Below the pieces are notes generated by a model, which did no database searches, was not told the DNA's origin, and saw nothing but the letters and a program-made list of their open reading frames with translations. Made by a program: the position numbers and the translations under genes. Shown one piece after another: positions 1 to 9,589 of a stretch of 64,000 bases of DNA. Location of the stretch: positions 124,001 to 188,000 of the forward strand of contig FMUA01000002.1 of the NCBI GenBank assembly GCA_900100595.1, in the 5' to 3' direction. Every line of letters starts with the position of its first letter. Position 1 is the stretch's first letter. The DNA is from Ruminococcaceae bacterium P7 (lineage in GTDB: Bacteria; Bacillota; Clostridia; Oscillospirales; Acutalibacteraceae).

Positions 1-1031
1 GCGATCAGCACGCCCTTTACCACATAGAAAACAGGGCTGTGCTCCTTGATGTAGTCGTCATCGTCATCCGCAAAGCGTTCGTCCTCTTTTTCGGGCTTGG
101 TACGGGTTTCCGTCTCCTCGTCCTTGGGTCTGTCCTTGATGTTGCTGACGTACTTGGTGGGCTGGTTGTCCACAAAGGATTTGCCGTAGTCAAAGACGAT
201 GGAGGGATTCAGGCGGAAGCGCTCCAGCTCGCTGAGCATCTCCGCAGCGGAGGTGTAGCGGTCGGCAGGCTGCTTCTGCATCGCCTTCATGGTGATCTGC
301 TCGAGGCCGATCGGGATGCCGGGGTTGACCTCACGGGGACGCTTGGGGGTGGACTGAAGCTGCATGAGCGCGACCGTGACGGCGCTGTCGCCGTCGAAGG
401 GCAGTCTGCCCGTGAGCATCTCATAGAGCATGACGCCGACGGAATAGATGTCGGTCTTGCCGTCGGTGACGTCTCCTCTCGCCTGCTCGGGCGCGATGTA
501 GTGAACCGAGCCGATCGCCTGGTCGGTCATGGTGCGCGTCGCCTTGTCGGAAAAGCGCGCGATGCCGAAGTCGGTCACCTTGATGGTGCCGTCCTGCAGC
601 AGCATGATGTTCTGCGGCTTGATGTCGCGGTGAACGATGCCGCACTCATGCGCGTGCTGCAGCGCCTTGAGAATCTGGGTGGTGAGGTGCAGCACGTCCT
701 TCCACTCGATGATACCCTGACGGTCGATATACTCCTTGAGAGTGATGCCGTCGATATATTCCATGACGATATACTGGATCATATCGCCGAAGCTGACATC
801 ATAGACCTTGACGATGTTCGGATGCGAAAGCATCGCGATCGCCTTGGATTCGTTCTTGAAGCGGCGGATGAATTCCTCATTGTTGAGGTACTCGTCCTTG
901 AGGATTTTGATAGCGACCTCGCGGTCGTCGACGGTGTCGTTGCAGCGGTAGACATTTGCCATGCCTCCGACGCCGATCAGCTCGTGAATTTCATAGCGTC
1001 CGTCCAGACGCTTGCCAATATACTTGTCCAT
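1..1031 (-). CDS. prkC: Eukaryotic-type Ser/Thr protein kinase, PrkC/PknB family (3' end outside window)
   Basis: Phosphorylates Ser/Thr on division, cell-wall and translation proteins; the family is membrane anchored with the kinase domain in the cytoplasm. The visible ~343 residues start at the ATG at 1031 and show the glycine-rich loop GVGGMA (about residues 20-25), catalytic lysine in VAIK (Lys42), HRDIKPQN (134-141), DFG and APEQ motifs. An acidic, charged linker follows, and a hydrophobic stretch beginning FYVVKGVLI at the window edge is probably the start of the membrane helix. The PASTA repeats expected outside the membrane would lie beyond the edge. It is the last visible gene of a leftward operon, 18 nt after its cognate phosphatase gene, the usual kinase-phosphatase pairing. 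Confidence 0.95.
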   Translation of the reverse strand, partial: MDKYIGKRLDGRYEIHELIGVGGMANVYRCNDTVDDREVAIKILKDEYLNNEEFIRRFKNESKAIAMLSHPNIVKVYDVSFGDMIQYIVMEYIDGITLKEYIDRQGIIEWKDVLHLTTQILKALQHAHECGIVHRDIKPQNIMLLQDGTIKVTDFGIARFSDKATRTMTDQAIGSVHYIAPEQARGDVTDGKTDIYSVGVMLYEMLTGRLPFDGDSAVTVALMQLQSTPKRPREVNPGIPIGLEQITMKAMQKQPADRYTSAAEMLSELERFRLNPSIVFDYGKSFVDNQPTKYVSNIKDRPKDEETETRTKPEKEDERFADDDDDYIKEHSPVFYVVKGVLI

Positions 1032-1049
1032 TTAACGCAGGCTCCTTTC

Positions 1050-1775
1050 TCAGTAAATGACGGTGACCGTGATGTTGTCGGTACCGCCGCCTTCCTTGGC
1101 ACAGCCGACAAGCTTGTCAACAAGACCGTCGCCGCGGTTCTCGTGGCAAATCTTGACCATATCGCCCGTGGTGACATGGTTGGAGAGACCGTCTGTGCAA
1201 ATCAGCAGAACGTCGCCGTAGATAAAATTGGCTTCTATGTAATCGAGCCGCACGCTGGGCTTGATGCCGAGAGCACGGGTAATGAAATTCTTGTTGGGAT
1301 GATGCTGCGCCTGCTCATAGGTCAGCTCGCCGCGTCTCACCATCTCCTGCACCACGGAATGATCCTCCGTGAGCTGCTTGATTTTGCCGCCGCGTATCGC
1401 GTAGGTGCGGCTGTCGCCGACGTGTACCACGTGAACGGTGGTGTCCTTGACAAAGACAAACTCGCAGGTCGTTCCCATTCCCGCAAGCTCGGGATCCTTC
1501 GCCTGCAGCTCAAACACCCTGAGGTTGGCGTTCATGACGATTTCCGCCATCAGCTCACCGATCTGCTCCTTTGTCATGTCGTCCTTATAGAGGTCGGTGA
1601 TCTTGGTGCTGATATACTCTACAGCGGTGGCGCTTGCGATATTGCCGCCGTTGGCGCCTCCCATGCCGTCACATACGACCGCCCAAACGCAGCTTGGAGA
1701 AATAACTCCGAAGCGAAAATCATCCTGGTTCTGTGCGCGCACAAGACCGATGTCACTCTTGCTGAATACTTCCAA
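1050..1775 (-). CDS. prpC: PP2C-family Ser/Thr phosphatase, partner of PrkC
   Basis: Metal-dependent phosphatase that reverses PrkC phosphorylation. The 241-residue protein is the usual length for bacterial PrpC/Stp and carries the family metal motifs: DGMGG (Asp36-Gly40), the HVGDSR block near residue 120, the CTDGLS block near 190 and a terminal GGTDNIT. The start codon is TTG at 1775, preceded by AAGGAGGA that lies inside the last codons of rlmN; the rlmN stop and this start are one base apart, so the two are probably translationally coupled. No alternative ATG would keep the conserved amino terminus. Confidence 0.95.
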   Translation of the reverse strand: MEVFSKSDIGLVRAQNQDDFRFGVISPSCVWAVVCDGMGGANGGNIASATAVEYISTKITDLYKDDMTKEQIGELMAEIVMNANLRVFELQAKDPELAGMGTTCEFVFVKDTTVHVVHVGDSRTYAIRGGKIKQLTEDHSVVQEMVRRGELTYEQAQHHPNKNFITRALGIKPSVRLDYIEANFIYGDVLLICTDGLSNHVTTGDMVKICHENRGDGLVDKLVGCAKEGGGTDNITVTVIY

Positions 1776-1776
1776 G

Positions 1777-2829
1777 CTATTCGTCCTCCTTCTTGAAATT
1801 GATATGATTTCTTCTCAGCTGGCCGCAGGACGCGTTGATGTCACTGCCGAGGGTGCGCCGCACGGTCGCGGCGATACCCCTGCCTGCCAATATCTTCACA
1901 AAAGACTGTTGTCTTTTGACAGAACTCTTTGTATAATGCGTACCCTCCACCGCGTTGACGGGAATCAGGTTGACGTGGCAGCCCATGCCCTTTAGCTTTT
2001 CCGCAAGCTCATAGGCACAGCGGTCGCTGTCGTTGACGCCCGCGATCAGCGCATACTCAAAGGTCACGCGCCTGCCCGTCGCGGCAAAATAATCCCTGCA
2101 CGCGCGCAAAAGCTCCTCCATCGGATACGCCTTCGCAACCGGCATGGTGCGCGAACGGATCTCATCGTTCGGCGCGTGAAGCGATACCGCCAGATTGATC
2201 GGGATGTGATACGCCGCCAGCTCGTCGATTTTCGGCACGATGCCGCAGGTCGAAAGCGTGATGTGGCGCGCGCCGATATTCAGGCTCTGCTCCGAGGTGA
2301 CGAGCTGCAGAAAACGGACAACATTTTCAAAGTTGTCGAGCGGTTCGCCCATGCCCATCAGCACCACATTCGAGATCCTGACATGCAAATCACGCTGCGC
2401 CGCCTCGATCTGCGCGATCATTTCGGAGGCGGTCAGGGAGCGCGAAAAGCCGCTTTTGCCCGTTGCACAGAAGGTACATCCCATTTTGCAGCCGACCTGC
2501 GTGGAGATGCAAATGGAGTAGCCGTGCCTGTAACACATGACTACCGCCTCCACACATTCGCCGTCGGCAAACGAAAAAAGATACTTCACTGTTTTATCAT
2601 ACCGTGAAATTAATTTTTTTTCAATAATAGAAACAGAAATGTAACAATAATTTTGTATAAAATTTTTGAGGTCGGCAGGCAGATTTGTCATCTCGTCCGC
2701 CGACACCGCGCCCTTTTGCAGCCAGTCCATGACCTGCTTCGCGCGGTATTTCGGAAAGCCGCGGTCTGTCAGCAGCTCTGACAGCTCCGCCTGTGTGAGA
2801 GATTTGAGGTCAATGCGTGAATCCGTCAT
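1777..2829 (-). CDS. rlmN: Dual-specificity 23S rRNA (A2503-C2) / tRNA (A37-C2) methyltransferase
   Basis: Radical-SAM enzyme that methylates C2 of A2503 in 23S rRNA and A37 in some tRNAs. The 350-residue length fits the family. The iron-sulfur motif C-x3-C-x2-C appears as CKMGCTFC, followed by MGMGEPLDN; the carboxy-terminal SCGQL cysteine is the one that carries the transient methyl group. The start ATG at 2829 overlaps the rsmB stop by four bases (ATGA), indicating coupling within the ribosome-modification part of the operon. Confidence 0.97.
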   Translation of the reverse strand: MTDSRIDLKSLTQAELSELLTDRGFPKYRAKQVMDWLQKGAVSADEMTNLPADLKNFIQNYCYISVSIIEKKLISRYDKTVKYLFSFADGECVEAVVMCYRHGYSICISTQVGCKMGCTFCATGKSGFSRSLTASEMIAQIEAAQRDLHVRISNVVLMGMGEPLDNFENVVRFLQLVTSEQSLNIGARHITLSTCGIVPKIDELAAYHIPINLAVSLHAPNDEIRSRTMPVAKAYPMEELLRACRDYFAATGRRVTFEYALIAGVNDSDRCAYELAEKLKGMGCHVNLIPVNAVEGTHYTKSSVKRQQSFVKILAGRGIAATVRRTLGSDINASCGQLRRNHINFKKEDE

Positions 2830-4160
2830 GATGACCTCCTTTTGAACATGGCGCAGTAAAAGCCGTCGGTATGCGCCGTGTGCGGCATCAGCGTGATCTC
2901 ATACGGCTCCTCATCGACCGCCCGCGTAATTTCATCAGGCAGCGTCAGCGGGACGCCCTCGAACTGCGGGTGCTCGCGCAAAAAACGCGCTGCTACCTCG
3001 TTGTTTTCCTTCGGATTAAGGGTGCAGGTGGAATACACCAGCCTGCCGTTCGCCGCAAGCGAACGCGCGCTGCGGCAGAGGATCTGATACTGCAGCTCGG
3101 GTAAATCCGTTTCGGTCAAGCCCTCCTTATAGCGGATCTCGGGCTTGCGCGAAAGGATGCCCAGCCCCGAGCAGGGCACGTCGCAGAGGATTCTGTCCGC
3201 CGTCGGAAGCATCGCTCCCATCGCGCCGTCGCGCTTGGAAACAGCCATGATCAGAATGCCGAGCCGCTTCGCGCCGTCTTTCATCAGCCTGAGCTTGTGG
3301 TCATAAAGGTCGCAGGCAAAGATTTTGCCGCGGTTCTCCATCCTCTCGGCGGCGGTGAAGCTCTTTCCGCCGGGAGCGGCGCAGATATCGAGCATGACGT
3401 CGCGCGGCTGCGGGTCGAGCAGCGAAACACAGAGCTGCGAGGATGCGTCCTGAACATGGAACAGACCGTCGCGATAGGCGCTCAGCCGCTCGACCGCGCC
3501 CGTGCCGCTCAAACTCAGCGCGTCGGGCAGGAACGGGATTTTCTCCGCTTTGACGCCCTCCTCGCCGAGCTTTGCGATCAGGCTGTCCGCATCTGTTTTG
3601 AGCGTGTTGACGCGCGCGCAGATGGGCGGTCTGCCGCTGAGGTTTTCAAGCAGCTTCACGGCGTTTTCTTCTCCGTAGGCATTTGTCCACAGACGAACCA
3701 GCTCCCGCGGCGCGGAATATATGATGCTGTAATAATACTCCTTGTCGCTCTCGTCGGGCAGACGGTACTTGACCTCCGCGCGGGTGATGCTGCGCAGGAT
3801 GCCGTTGATAAAACCCGCCGACTTCTGCAGCCGGTTCTTCTTCGCAAGGTTGACGCTCTCATTGACCGCTGCGCTCTCGGGCACCTTGTCCATAAAGAGC
3901 AGCTGTAAAATGCCCATGCGCAGTATCAGCTTGGTCTTGATTTCTATTTTCCTTAAAGGAATTTTGGAGTATTGTCTGATAATATAATCGAGCGTGAGCT
4001 GCCGCTCCAAAACGCCGTAGACCAGCGCGGAAACAAAGGAGGCGTCCACGCCTCCCAGACGGTTCTCGCGTATCGCGTTCGTCAATGCGAGGTTGGAATA
4101 CGCCTTTTCCTCTTCAATTTTCAGCAATATATTGAGCGCGACGCTCCGCGGATTGGACAT
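2826..4160 (-). CDS. rsmB: 16S rRNA (cytosine-967-C5)-methyltransferase
   Basis: SAM-dependent m5C methyltransferase of the RsmB/Sun family. An amino-terminal NusB-like RNA-binding domain occupies about residues 1-130; the catalytic domain follows with the SAM-binding DICAAPGGKS, the first catalytic cysteine in DVPCSGLG and the second in VYSTCTLNP. I place the start at the ATG at 4160 (444 aa) because AAGGAG lies about 10 bases upstream; an in-frame TTG at 4181 would add seven residues but has no ribosome binding site and lies inside the upstream gene. It begins immediately after the metallopeptidase stop. Confidence 0.95.
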   Translation of the reverse strand: MSNPRSVALNILLKIEEEKAYSNLALTNAIRENRLGGVDASFVSALVYGVLERQLTLDYIIRQYSKIPLRKIEIKTKLILRMGILQLLFMDKVPESAAVNESVNLAKKNRLQKSAGFINGILRSITRAEVKYRLPDESDKEYYYSIIYSAPRELVRLWTNAYGEENAVKLLENLSGRPPICARVNTLKTDADSLIAKLGEEGVKAEKIPFLPDALSLSGTGAVERLSAYRDGLFHVQDASSQLCVSLLDPQPRDVMLDICAAPGGKSFTAAERMENRGKIFACDLYDHKLRLMKDGAKRLGILIMAVSKRDGAMGAMLPTADRILCDVPCSGLGILSRKPEIRYKEGLTETDLPELQYQILCRSARSLAANGRLVYSTCTLNPKENNEVAARFLREHPQFEGVPLTLPDEITRAVDEEPYEITLMPHTAHTDGFYCAMFKRRSS

Positions 4161-4161
4161 A

Positions 4162-4860
4162 TCAGTTTCTTCTCCTTGCAATGAGCAGCAGACGCAGCAG
4201 CTGCATGATAGCGGTCACGGCGGACGCGACATAGGTCATCGCAGCCGCCTGCAGGACGCTCTTTGCGCCCTTGTATTCGTCGCCCGCAAGCAGGTTGGTG
4301 TCGCGGAAGCACTTGAGCGCTCTGCGCGACGCGTCGAACTCGACAGGCAGGGTGACGACCGTGAACAGCACGGACGCCGAAAAGAGGATAATGCCGATAT
4401 AGAGTAAAACGGTACCGATTCTCGCGTAGAAAATCAGTCCGAGCATAATCAATATCCAGCTCAGCTTGGAGCCGATGTTCGCGACGGGCACCAGTACGCC
4501 GCGGATTTTGTTGGGCAGATAGTTCTGCGCGTGCTGTACCGCGTGACCTGCCTCATGGGCGGCGACGCCGACAGCCGCGACGGAGGTCTGTGCAAAGACC
4601 GCGTCGGACAATCGAATCACATTTGTTCTCGGGTCAAAGTGGTCGGTCAGCTTGCCCGCGACGTGCTCGATACGCACGCCGTAAACGCCGTTCTGACGGA
4701 GCACATACTCCGCCGCCTGCGCACCCGTCATGCGGCGGGAATTGGGCACCTGCGAATACTTGGAAAAGGCGGACGACACCTTTATCTGACAAAACAAAGA
4801 CAGCAGGACGCAGGGCAGAATGAACACCAGATACGTCCAGTCAAAACCGTAAAATCGCAT
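4162..4860 (-). CDS. Membrane-embedded zinc metallopeptidase, YugP-like
   Basis: 232-residue member of the Zn_peptidase_2 (YugP) family. An amino-terminal hydrophobic helix (about 8-26) is followed by AAHEAGHAVQHA, which holds the HExxH zinc site, and then by at least two further hydrophobic segments. Its substrate is not known. Start ATG at 4860 follows AAGGAGGATTT. It sits between fmt and rsmB, a common position for this family in Clostridia. Confidence 0.88.
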   Translation of the reverse strand: MRFYGFDWTYLVFILPCVLLSLFCQIKVSSAFSKYSQVPNSRRMTGAQAAEYVLRQNGVYGVRIEHVAGKLTDHFDPRTNVIRLSDAVFAQTSVAAVGVAAHEAGHAVQHAQNYLPNKIRGVLVPVANIGSKLSWILIMLGLIFYARIGTVLLYIGIILFSASVLFTVVTLPVEFDASRRALKCFRDTNLLAGDEYKGAKSVLQAAAMTYVASAVTAIMQLLRLLLIARRRN

Positions 4861-4873
4861 AAATCCTCCTTAT

Positions 4874-5794
4874 TTACTGCACGCTTTCGCCGACCGAAAG
4901 CTTGTGACCCGCGAGGAATGCCTCGGCGGTCATGGGCTTTTTGCCCTCGGGCTGTATGGTGACAAGCTCCACCGAGCCTTCTCCGCAAGCGATCAGCAGC
5001 GGCTTGACGCTGAGTACCGTCCCTGCCTTTCCGCTCTTCTCATTCAGGCGGGTGGCGTGTATCCTGACGCGCTTGCCGCAGATGACGGCGGTCGCGACAG
5101 GCCACGGATAGAGTCCGCGCACCTTGTTGTGCACCTCGCGCGCGGGCTTGGAAAAATCGATCGGACAATAGCTCTTGTCAATTTTAGAGGTGTGGGTAGC
5201 GAGTGATTCATCCTGCTTCTGCGGAGTGATCTCACCTTTTTCGAGCTTGTCGAGCGTTTTGAGAATCAGCTCGCCGCCGAGCTGCGCCAAACGGTCAAAC
5301 AGCTCTCCCGCGGTTTCGTTTTCCCCTATCGGGGTTTCCGCCTTGAGCAGAATGTCGCCCGTATCGAGTCCCACGTCCATGAGCATCGTGGTGACGCCCG
5401 TCACCGCCTCTCCGTCAAGCACCGCCTGCTGGATCGGAGCAGCGCCGCGGTACTTCGGCAGCAGTGAGCCGTGAATATTGACGCAGCCGAGACGCGGGAT
5501 ATCGAGCACACGCTTCGGCAGAATCTGTCCGTAGGCGGCGACGACGACAACGTCAGGGTTTAATTCTTTCAAAGAATCATATGCTTCATCCGATTTCATG
5601 CTCGCGGGCTGCAATACGGGAATGCCGAGCCTTTCGGCGCATACCTTCACGTCGGGCGGCGTGAGTATCATTTTTCTGCCCTGCGGCTTGTCGGGCTGGG
5701 TATAGACCGCCGCAACCTCGTGTTTTTCGCATGCCGCGAGCTTCTCGAGGGCGGGCACCGCAAAATCGGGCGTACCCATATATACAATCTTCAT
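4874..5794 (-). CDS. fmt: Methionyl-tRNA formyltransferase
   Basis: Formylates the amino group of initiator Met-tRNA using 10-formyl-tetrahydrofolate. 306 residues, normal length. The catalytic block NIHGSLLPKYRGAAP supplies the Asn and His, and MDVGLDTGDIL supplies the Asp; the carboxy-terminal OB-like tRNA-binding domain is present (residues ~205-300). It lies three bases after def on the same strand, so the enzymes that add and later remove the formyl group are co-transcribed. Confidence 0.97.
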   Translation of the reverse strand: MKIVYMGTPDFAVPALEKLAACEKHEVAAVYTQPDKPQGRKMILTPPDVKVCAERLGIPVLQPASMKSDEAYDSLKELNPDVVVVAAYGQILPKRVLDIPRLGCVNIHGSLLPKYRGAAPIQQAVLDGEAVTGVTTMLMDVGLDTGDILLKAETPIGENETAGELFDRLAQLGGELILKTLDKLEKGEITPQKQDESLATHTSKIDKSYCPIDFSKPAREVHNKVRGLYPWPVATAVICGKRVRIHATRLNEKSGKAGTVLSVKPLLIACGEGSVELVTIQPEGKKPMTAEAFLAGHKLSVGESVQ

Positions 5795-5796
5795 AC

Positions 5797-6327
5797 TTAT
5801 CTTCTCTTTTTCTTCTTTCTCGGGGCGCGGGGCTTTTCTTCCTCCTCGTCCTCTCTGTTCATCGCTTCTATCTCCTCGGGAGTGAGGATACGCTCGGCAA
5901 CGTCCTTGAACACCACGCCGTTGAGGTGGTCGAGCTCATGACAGAACGCCTTCGCGAGCAGCTCTCTGCCCTCGACGGTGAATTCCTCGCCGTTTCTGTC
6001 GAGCGCCTTGACCTTGACGTATTCGGGGCGTTTGGTAATACCCCACTCTCCGGGGAAGGACAGGCAGCCCTCGAGACCCTCCTGCTCGCCGCTGAACGCG
6101 ATGATCTGGGGATTGACCAGCTCGATCACACCCTCGCCGACGTCGACGACCACCACTCTGCGCAGCAGTCCGACCTGCGGCGCGGCAAGTCCCACGCCGT
6201 TTGCCTTGTGCATGGTCTCCGCCATGTCGTCGAGCAAAATAGCAAGCTTTTCGTCAAACTTCTCGACGGGGCGGCATTTTTTGGTTAGGACGGGGTCGCC
6301 GTCCTTGACAATATTTCTGATAGCCAT
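5797..6327 (-). CDS. def: Peptide deformylase
   Basis: Removes the formyl group from nascent proteins. 176 residues. All three motifs are present: GVGLAAPQVG, EGCLSFPGE (the metal Cys, with Phe where most homologues have Val or Ile) and CHELDHLNG (usual HEFDH, here HELDH; the two His and the Glu are kept). The carboxy terminus is a highly charged Glu/Lys/Arg tail of about 30 residues. Start ATG at 6327 follows AAGGTGA. Confidence 0.96.
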   Translation of the reverse strand: MAIRNIVKDGDPVLTKKCRPVEKFDEKLAILLDDMAETMHKANGVGLAAPQVGLLRRVVVVDVGEGVIELVNPQIIAFSGEQEGLEGCLSFPGEWGITKRPEYVKVKALDRNGEEFTVEGRELLAKAFCHELDHLNGVVFKDVAERILTPEEIEAMNREDEEEEKPRAPRKKKKRR

Positions 6328-6344
6328 TGTAGTTCACCTTCATA

Positions 6345-8783
6345 TTAACAGACAAGTGCGTTCATGTCCGCGTAGGCGGTCACATTGCGGTACTCCTTGC
6401 TTTCGCCGAAGCGCAGGAGCACCGATGACAGCAGCGCGCGGAAATCCTTGCTGTTTCTGCATTTGATAATCAGCTTGTAGCGATATTTATTGCTCACCTT
6501 GACCACCGAGGCGGGAGACGGTCCGAGGATGCGCAGCGGCATCGCCGGATAGTCTTTACGCGCTTCTTTCGCAAACATGTCGAGAAACGCTGCCGCCGCA
6601 CGGAGCGTGAGCGGCTGGTTCTCTCCGACAAAGCCCACAAGACAGATATCCGCAAACGGCGGATAGAGCATCATCTCGCGCATTTTGATTTCGGTGTTGT
6701 AGAACGCGTCGTAGTCCTGACGCGCCGCCATCGCGATGATCAGGTTGTCGGGCGTATAGGTCTGAATGACCGCGCTGCCCTTTTCTTTTCCCCTGCCGCT
6801 TCTGCCGACGACCTGCGTCAGCAGCGAGAACGCGCGCTCATAGTTGCGGTAATCGTCGGCATAAAGCGCCTGATCGGTGTTGAGCACGCCGACGAGCGTG
6901 ACATTCGGGAAGTCTAAGCCCTTTGCGACCATCTGGGTGCCCACGAGGATATCGTAATCACCGCGCGAAAAGGCGGCGATCATCCGCTCGTAGCTCGATT
7001 TGGAGGACGCCGCGTCGGTGTCCATCCGCAGCACGCGGGCGTTCGGGAAAATATCGGTGATATCGCGTTCCGCCTTCTGGGTACCGGTACCGCCGAGCCG
7101 CAGGCTGACGCCGCGGCAGGTAGGACATTCTCCCGTGAAAGGAACGGAGTAACCGCAGTAATGACACATCAGGCGGTTATTGCGACTGTGGTAGGTGAGC
7201 GAAATGGAGCAGTGCGGACAGGTGACGCTGTCGCCGCATTGGGTGCAGGTCACAAAGGAATGATGCCCCCTGCGGTTGAGCAGCAGGATGCTCTGTCTGC
7301 CGTGCTCCAGATTGTATTCCAGTTTTTCGAGCAGGACTGATGAAAAGCCCGAGACGTTGCCGCTGCGGACTTCCTCATTCATGTCCGCGGTGATCACGTC
7401 GGGCAATACAGCCGTGCCGTAACGTCTTTTGAGTACATTGAGGGAATAGCGCCCTGTTTGGGCGTAATAAAAGCTCTCCACCGAGGGGGTGGCGGAGCTG
7501 AGCACCAGAAGGGAATGATTTTTCGCGACGCGGTACATCGCGATATCCCGCGCGTGATAGCGCGGCGCACTCTCGGACTTGTAGCTGTACTCCTGCTCCT
7601 CGTCCATAATCACCAGCCCGAGCTTCTCAAACGGCGCGAACACCGCGCTGCGGGTGCCGATGACGATCTGCGCGAGTCCCTTTTTGACGCGCTTGTATTC
7701 ATCGAGCCGCTCCCCGAGCGAGAGCGCGCTGTGAAAGACCGCGATGCGGTCGCCGAACCGCTTTGTGAACAGCGCCACGAACTGCGGGGTGAGCGATATT
7801 TCGGGCACCATCACGATGACGCCCCTGCCGTCATCCATGACGCGCTCGATCAGCTTCATGAACACGCTCGTCTTGCCCGAGCCGGTCACGCCGTAGAGCA
7901 GGCTGACCTTGGGCTGCGGGTCGCGGTAATCCGCAAGAAGATTGTCACACGCCGCCTGCTGCTCGTCAGAGAGCACAAGAGGCGGAATATCCTCGTCCGC
8001 GTCACGGCTGTCGATGCGGAAAACCTCCTCGTCAAAGAAGTAGATCACGCCCTTCTTCACCAGCGCGTCGAGCACCGCGGCACTCACGCCCGTGAAGTAG
8101 CGGATCTCCTTTGCCGAGACCGCTCCCGTGACCTCGAGAAGCTCCACCACGCTCTGCTGCTTCGGCGTGAGCTTCTGCGCGGATATGTCGCAGTTCGGCG
8201 CGAGGGCAGTCATCTTTGTGACAGCGTCGTTAACCCTGCGGAACGCCTCCTCGGATTTGTAGAGGAAGCCGTCGCGCGTCATTTCGTCGAGCACGGCGCT
8301 GTCGGCAAGTCCGAAGTCATCAAGGATCTTTTCCAGTCTGACGGGCTTGCGCTTCTGAAAAAGATAGTTATAGATCCGCTGCTTTTCCTCGTCGAGCAGC
8401 ATCGCGCCGTCCTCCGCCTTGACGCCGTAGACCGTCGCGACCTTGTAGTTGATGCCCGCGGGCAGCATGGTCTTGACCGCGTCGTAGAGCGTGCAGAAGC
8501 AGCGCTCCTTCATGAACCGTGCGGTATCAAGCAGCTCCTCAGACAAAACAGACTCGCTGTCCAGCACCGCGAGAAGCGGCTTAAGCTTGTCGTCAGGGGC
8601 GATCTGATGCAGCGCCGTGACGATGCCCTGACGGCGGCGGTTGCCCCTGCCGAACGGCACGAGAACGCGCTTGCCTGCCGCGATCTCCTCCCGCAGACGC
8701 GCGGGAACGAGATAGTCAAACTCGCGGTCAAACGAATAGGCGGCATGCTCCACCGCAACCTTCGCGGCGAGAACCTCGCTCAT
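6345..8783 (-). CDS. priA: Primosomal protein N', replication-restart helicase
   Basis: 812-residue 3'-to-5' superfamily 2 helicase that reloads the replicative helicase at stalled forks. The amino-terminal DNA-binding domain (1-~200) is followed by Walker A GVTGSGKTS, Walker B MDEEQE and the paired zinc clusters CTQCGDSVTCPHC / CHYCGY / CPTC at about residues 515-560, then helicase motifs V and VI. It starts 6 bases after rpoZ. In many Firmicutes coaBC lies between rpoZ and priA; it does not here. Confidence 0.97.
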   Translation of the reverse strand: MSEVLAAKVAVEHAAYSFDREFDYLVPARLREEIAAGKRVLVPFGRGNRRRQGIVTALHQIAPDDKLKPLLAVLDSESVLSEELLDTARFMKERCFCTLYDAVKTMLPAGINYKVATVYGVKAEDGAMLLDEEKQRIYNYLFQKRKPVRLEKILDDFGLADSAVLDEMTRDGFLYKSEEAFRRVNDAVTKMTALAPNCDISAQKLTPKQQSVVELLEVTGAVSAKEIRYFTGVSAAVLDALVKKGVIYFFDEEVFRIDSRDADEDIPPLVLSDEQQAACDNLLADYRDPQPKVSLLYGVTGSGKTSVFMKLIERVMDDGRGVIVMVPEISLTPQFVALFTKRFGDRIAVFHSALSLGERLDEYKRVKKGLAQIVIGTRSAVFAPFEKLGLVIMDEEQEYSYKSESAPRYHARDIAMYRVAKNHSLLVLSSATPSVESFYYAQTGRYSLNVLKRRYGTAVLPDVITADMNEEVRSGNVSGFSSVLLEKLEYNLEHGRQSILLLNRRGHHSFVTCTQCGDSVTCPHCSISLTYHSRNNRLMCHYCGYSVPFTGECPTCRGVSLRLGGTGTQKAERDITDIFPNARVLRMDTDAASSKSSYERMIAAFSRGDYDILVGTQMVAKGLDFPNVTLVGVLNTDQALYADDYRNYERAFSLLTQVVGRSGRGKEKGSAVIQTYTPDNLIIAMAARQDYDAFYNTEIKMREMMLYPPFADICLVGFVGENQPLTLRAAAAFLDMFAKEARKDYPAMPLRILGPSPASVVKVSNKYRYKLIIKCRNSKDFRALLSSVLLRFGESKEYRNVTAYADMNALVC

Positions 8784-8789
8784 ATGGTC

Positions 8790-8996
8790 TTAAAGCTCGT
8801 CCTCGTCAGGCTCAACGAGGTTGATTTCGTGGTTCTTGATTTCGTCGATCGCCAGCAGAACGGGCTTATCCTCGGTGACGGTGCCCTCGTTCTCAAACTT
8901 CTCGGTGATTTCTCTGGCTCTCTTGGACACGCCGACAACCAACGCATACTTGCTCTGCTTGCCTTCAAATAATTCGTCTACATTTACCTTGTGCAT
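8790..8996 (-). CDS. rpoZ: DNA-directed RNA polymerase omega subunit
   Basis: 68-residue omega subunit, which helps assemble RNA polymerase by binding beta prime. The conserved YALVVGVSKRAREI helix is present at about residues 17-30, followed by KPVLLAIDEI. The gene sits in its usual place between gmk and priA and starts at ATG 8996 after AGGAGAATCAC. It ends in an acidic tail (EPDEDEL) common in clostridial omegas. Confidence 0.95.
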   Translation of the reverse strand: MHKVNVDELFEGKQSKYALVVGVSKRAREITEKFENEGTVTEDKPVLLAIDEIKNHEINLVEPDEDEL

Positions 8997-9022
8997 TGTG
9001 ATTCTCCTTTATTCACGGACGC

Positions 9023-9589
9023 TTATTCGTCGTCCCTGTGTATGATTTCATAAACCTCTCTGACAGCCTTGTCGAGGTCGTCGTTGATGACGTTGTACTT
9101 GTATCTTCCACGGCAGCCGATTTCCTCTTTTGCCTTTTCCAGACGCTTTTCAATGGTTTCCGCGTCCTCGGTCGCGCGGCTTCTCAGACGGCGCTCCAGC
9201 TCCTCGAAGGACGGCGGAACGATAAAGATGCTGAGAATGTCGGGATACTGCTTCATGACCTGCAGGGCGCCTTCAATCTCGATCTCGAGGAACACGGTCT
9301 TGCCCTCTGCAAGCTTTTCGTTGAGCGGCGCAAGAGGCGTGCCGTAGTAGTTGTCGCAGTATTTGGCGTATTCGAGATAGCCGTCCTGCGCGATCAGATC
9401 CTCAAACTCCTCGCGGGTGATATAGTTGTAGTCAACGCCCGCGATCTCTCCGATGCGCGGTCCGCGCGTGGTGTTGGATACGGAGACCCAGACGTTTTCA
9501 TCCAGCTCCTTGAGCTTTTTGAGAATCGTGCCCTTGCCGACTCCCGAGGAGCCCGAGTAGAGCACCAGCTTTCCGTTTTGATTAATCAT
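9023..9589 (-). CDS. gmk: Guanylate kinase
   Basis: Converts GMP to GDP with ATP. The real start is the ATG at 9589 (188 aa), giving an amino terminus that runs directly into the P-loop [10 protein letters not shown]; it overlaps the remA stop by eight bases and has GAGGAAAAGG upstream. Family residues around YITREEF and the EIEGALQV segment are visible. A longer in-frame opening exists upstream but covers remA in another frame and is not credible. Confidence 0.97.
   Translation of the reverse strand: MINQNGKLVLYSGSSGVGKGTILKKLKELDENVWVSVSNTTRGPRIGEIAGVDYNYITREEFEDLIAQDGYLEYAKYCDNYYGTPLAPLNEKLAEGKTVFLEIEIEGALQVMKQYPDILSIFIVPPSFEELERRLRSRATEDAETIEKRLEKAKEEIGCRGRYKYNVINDDLDKAVREVYEIIHRDDE

Noticed and set aside
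39-1796. 585-codon open frame on the plus strand
   Set aside because: It lies wholly antisense to prkC and prpC, whose motifs are intact; it is a by-product of biased third-codon positions and has no recognisable domain or ribosome binding site.
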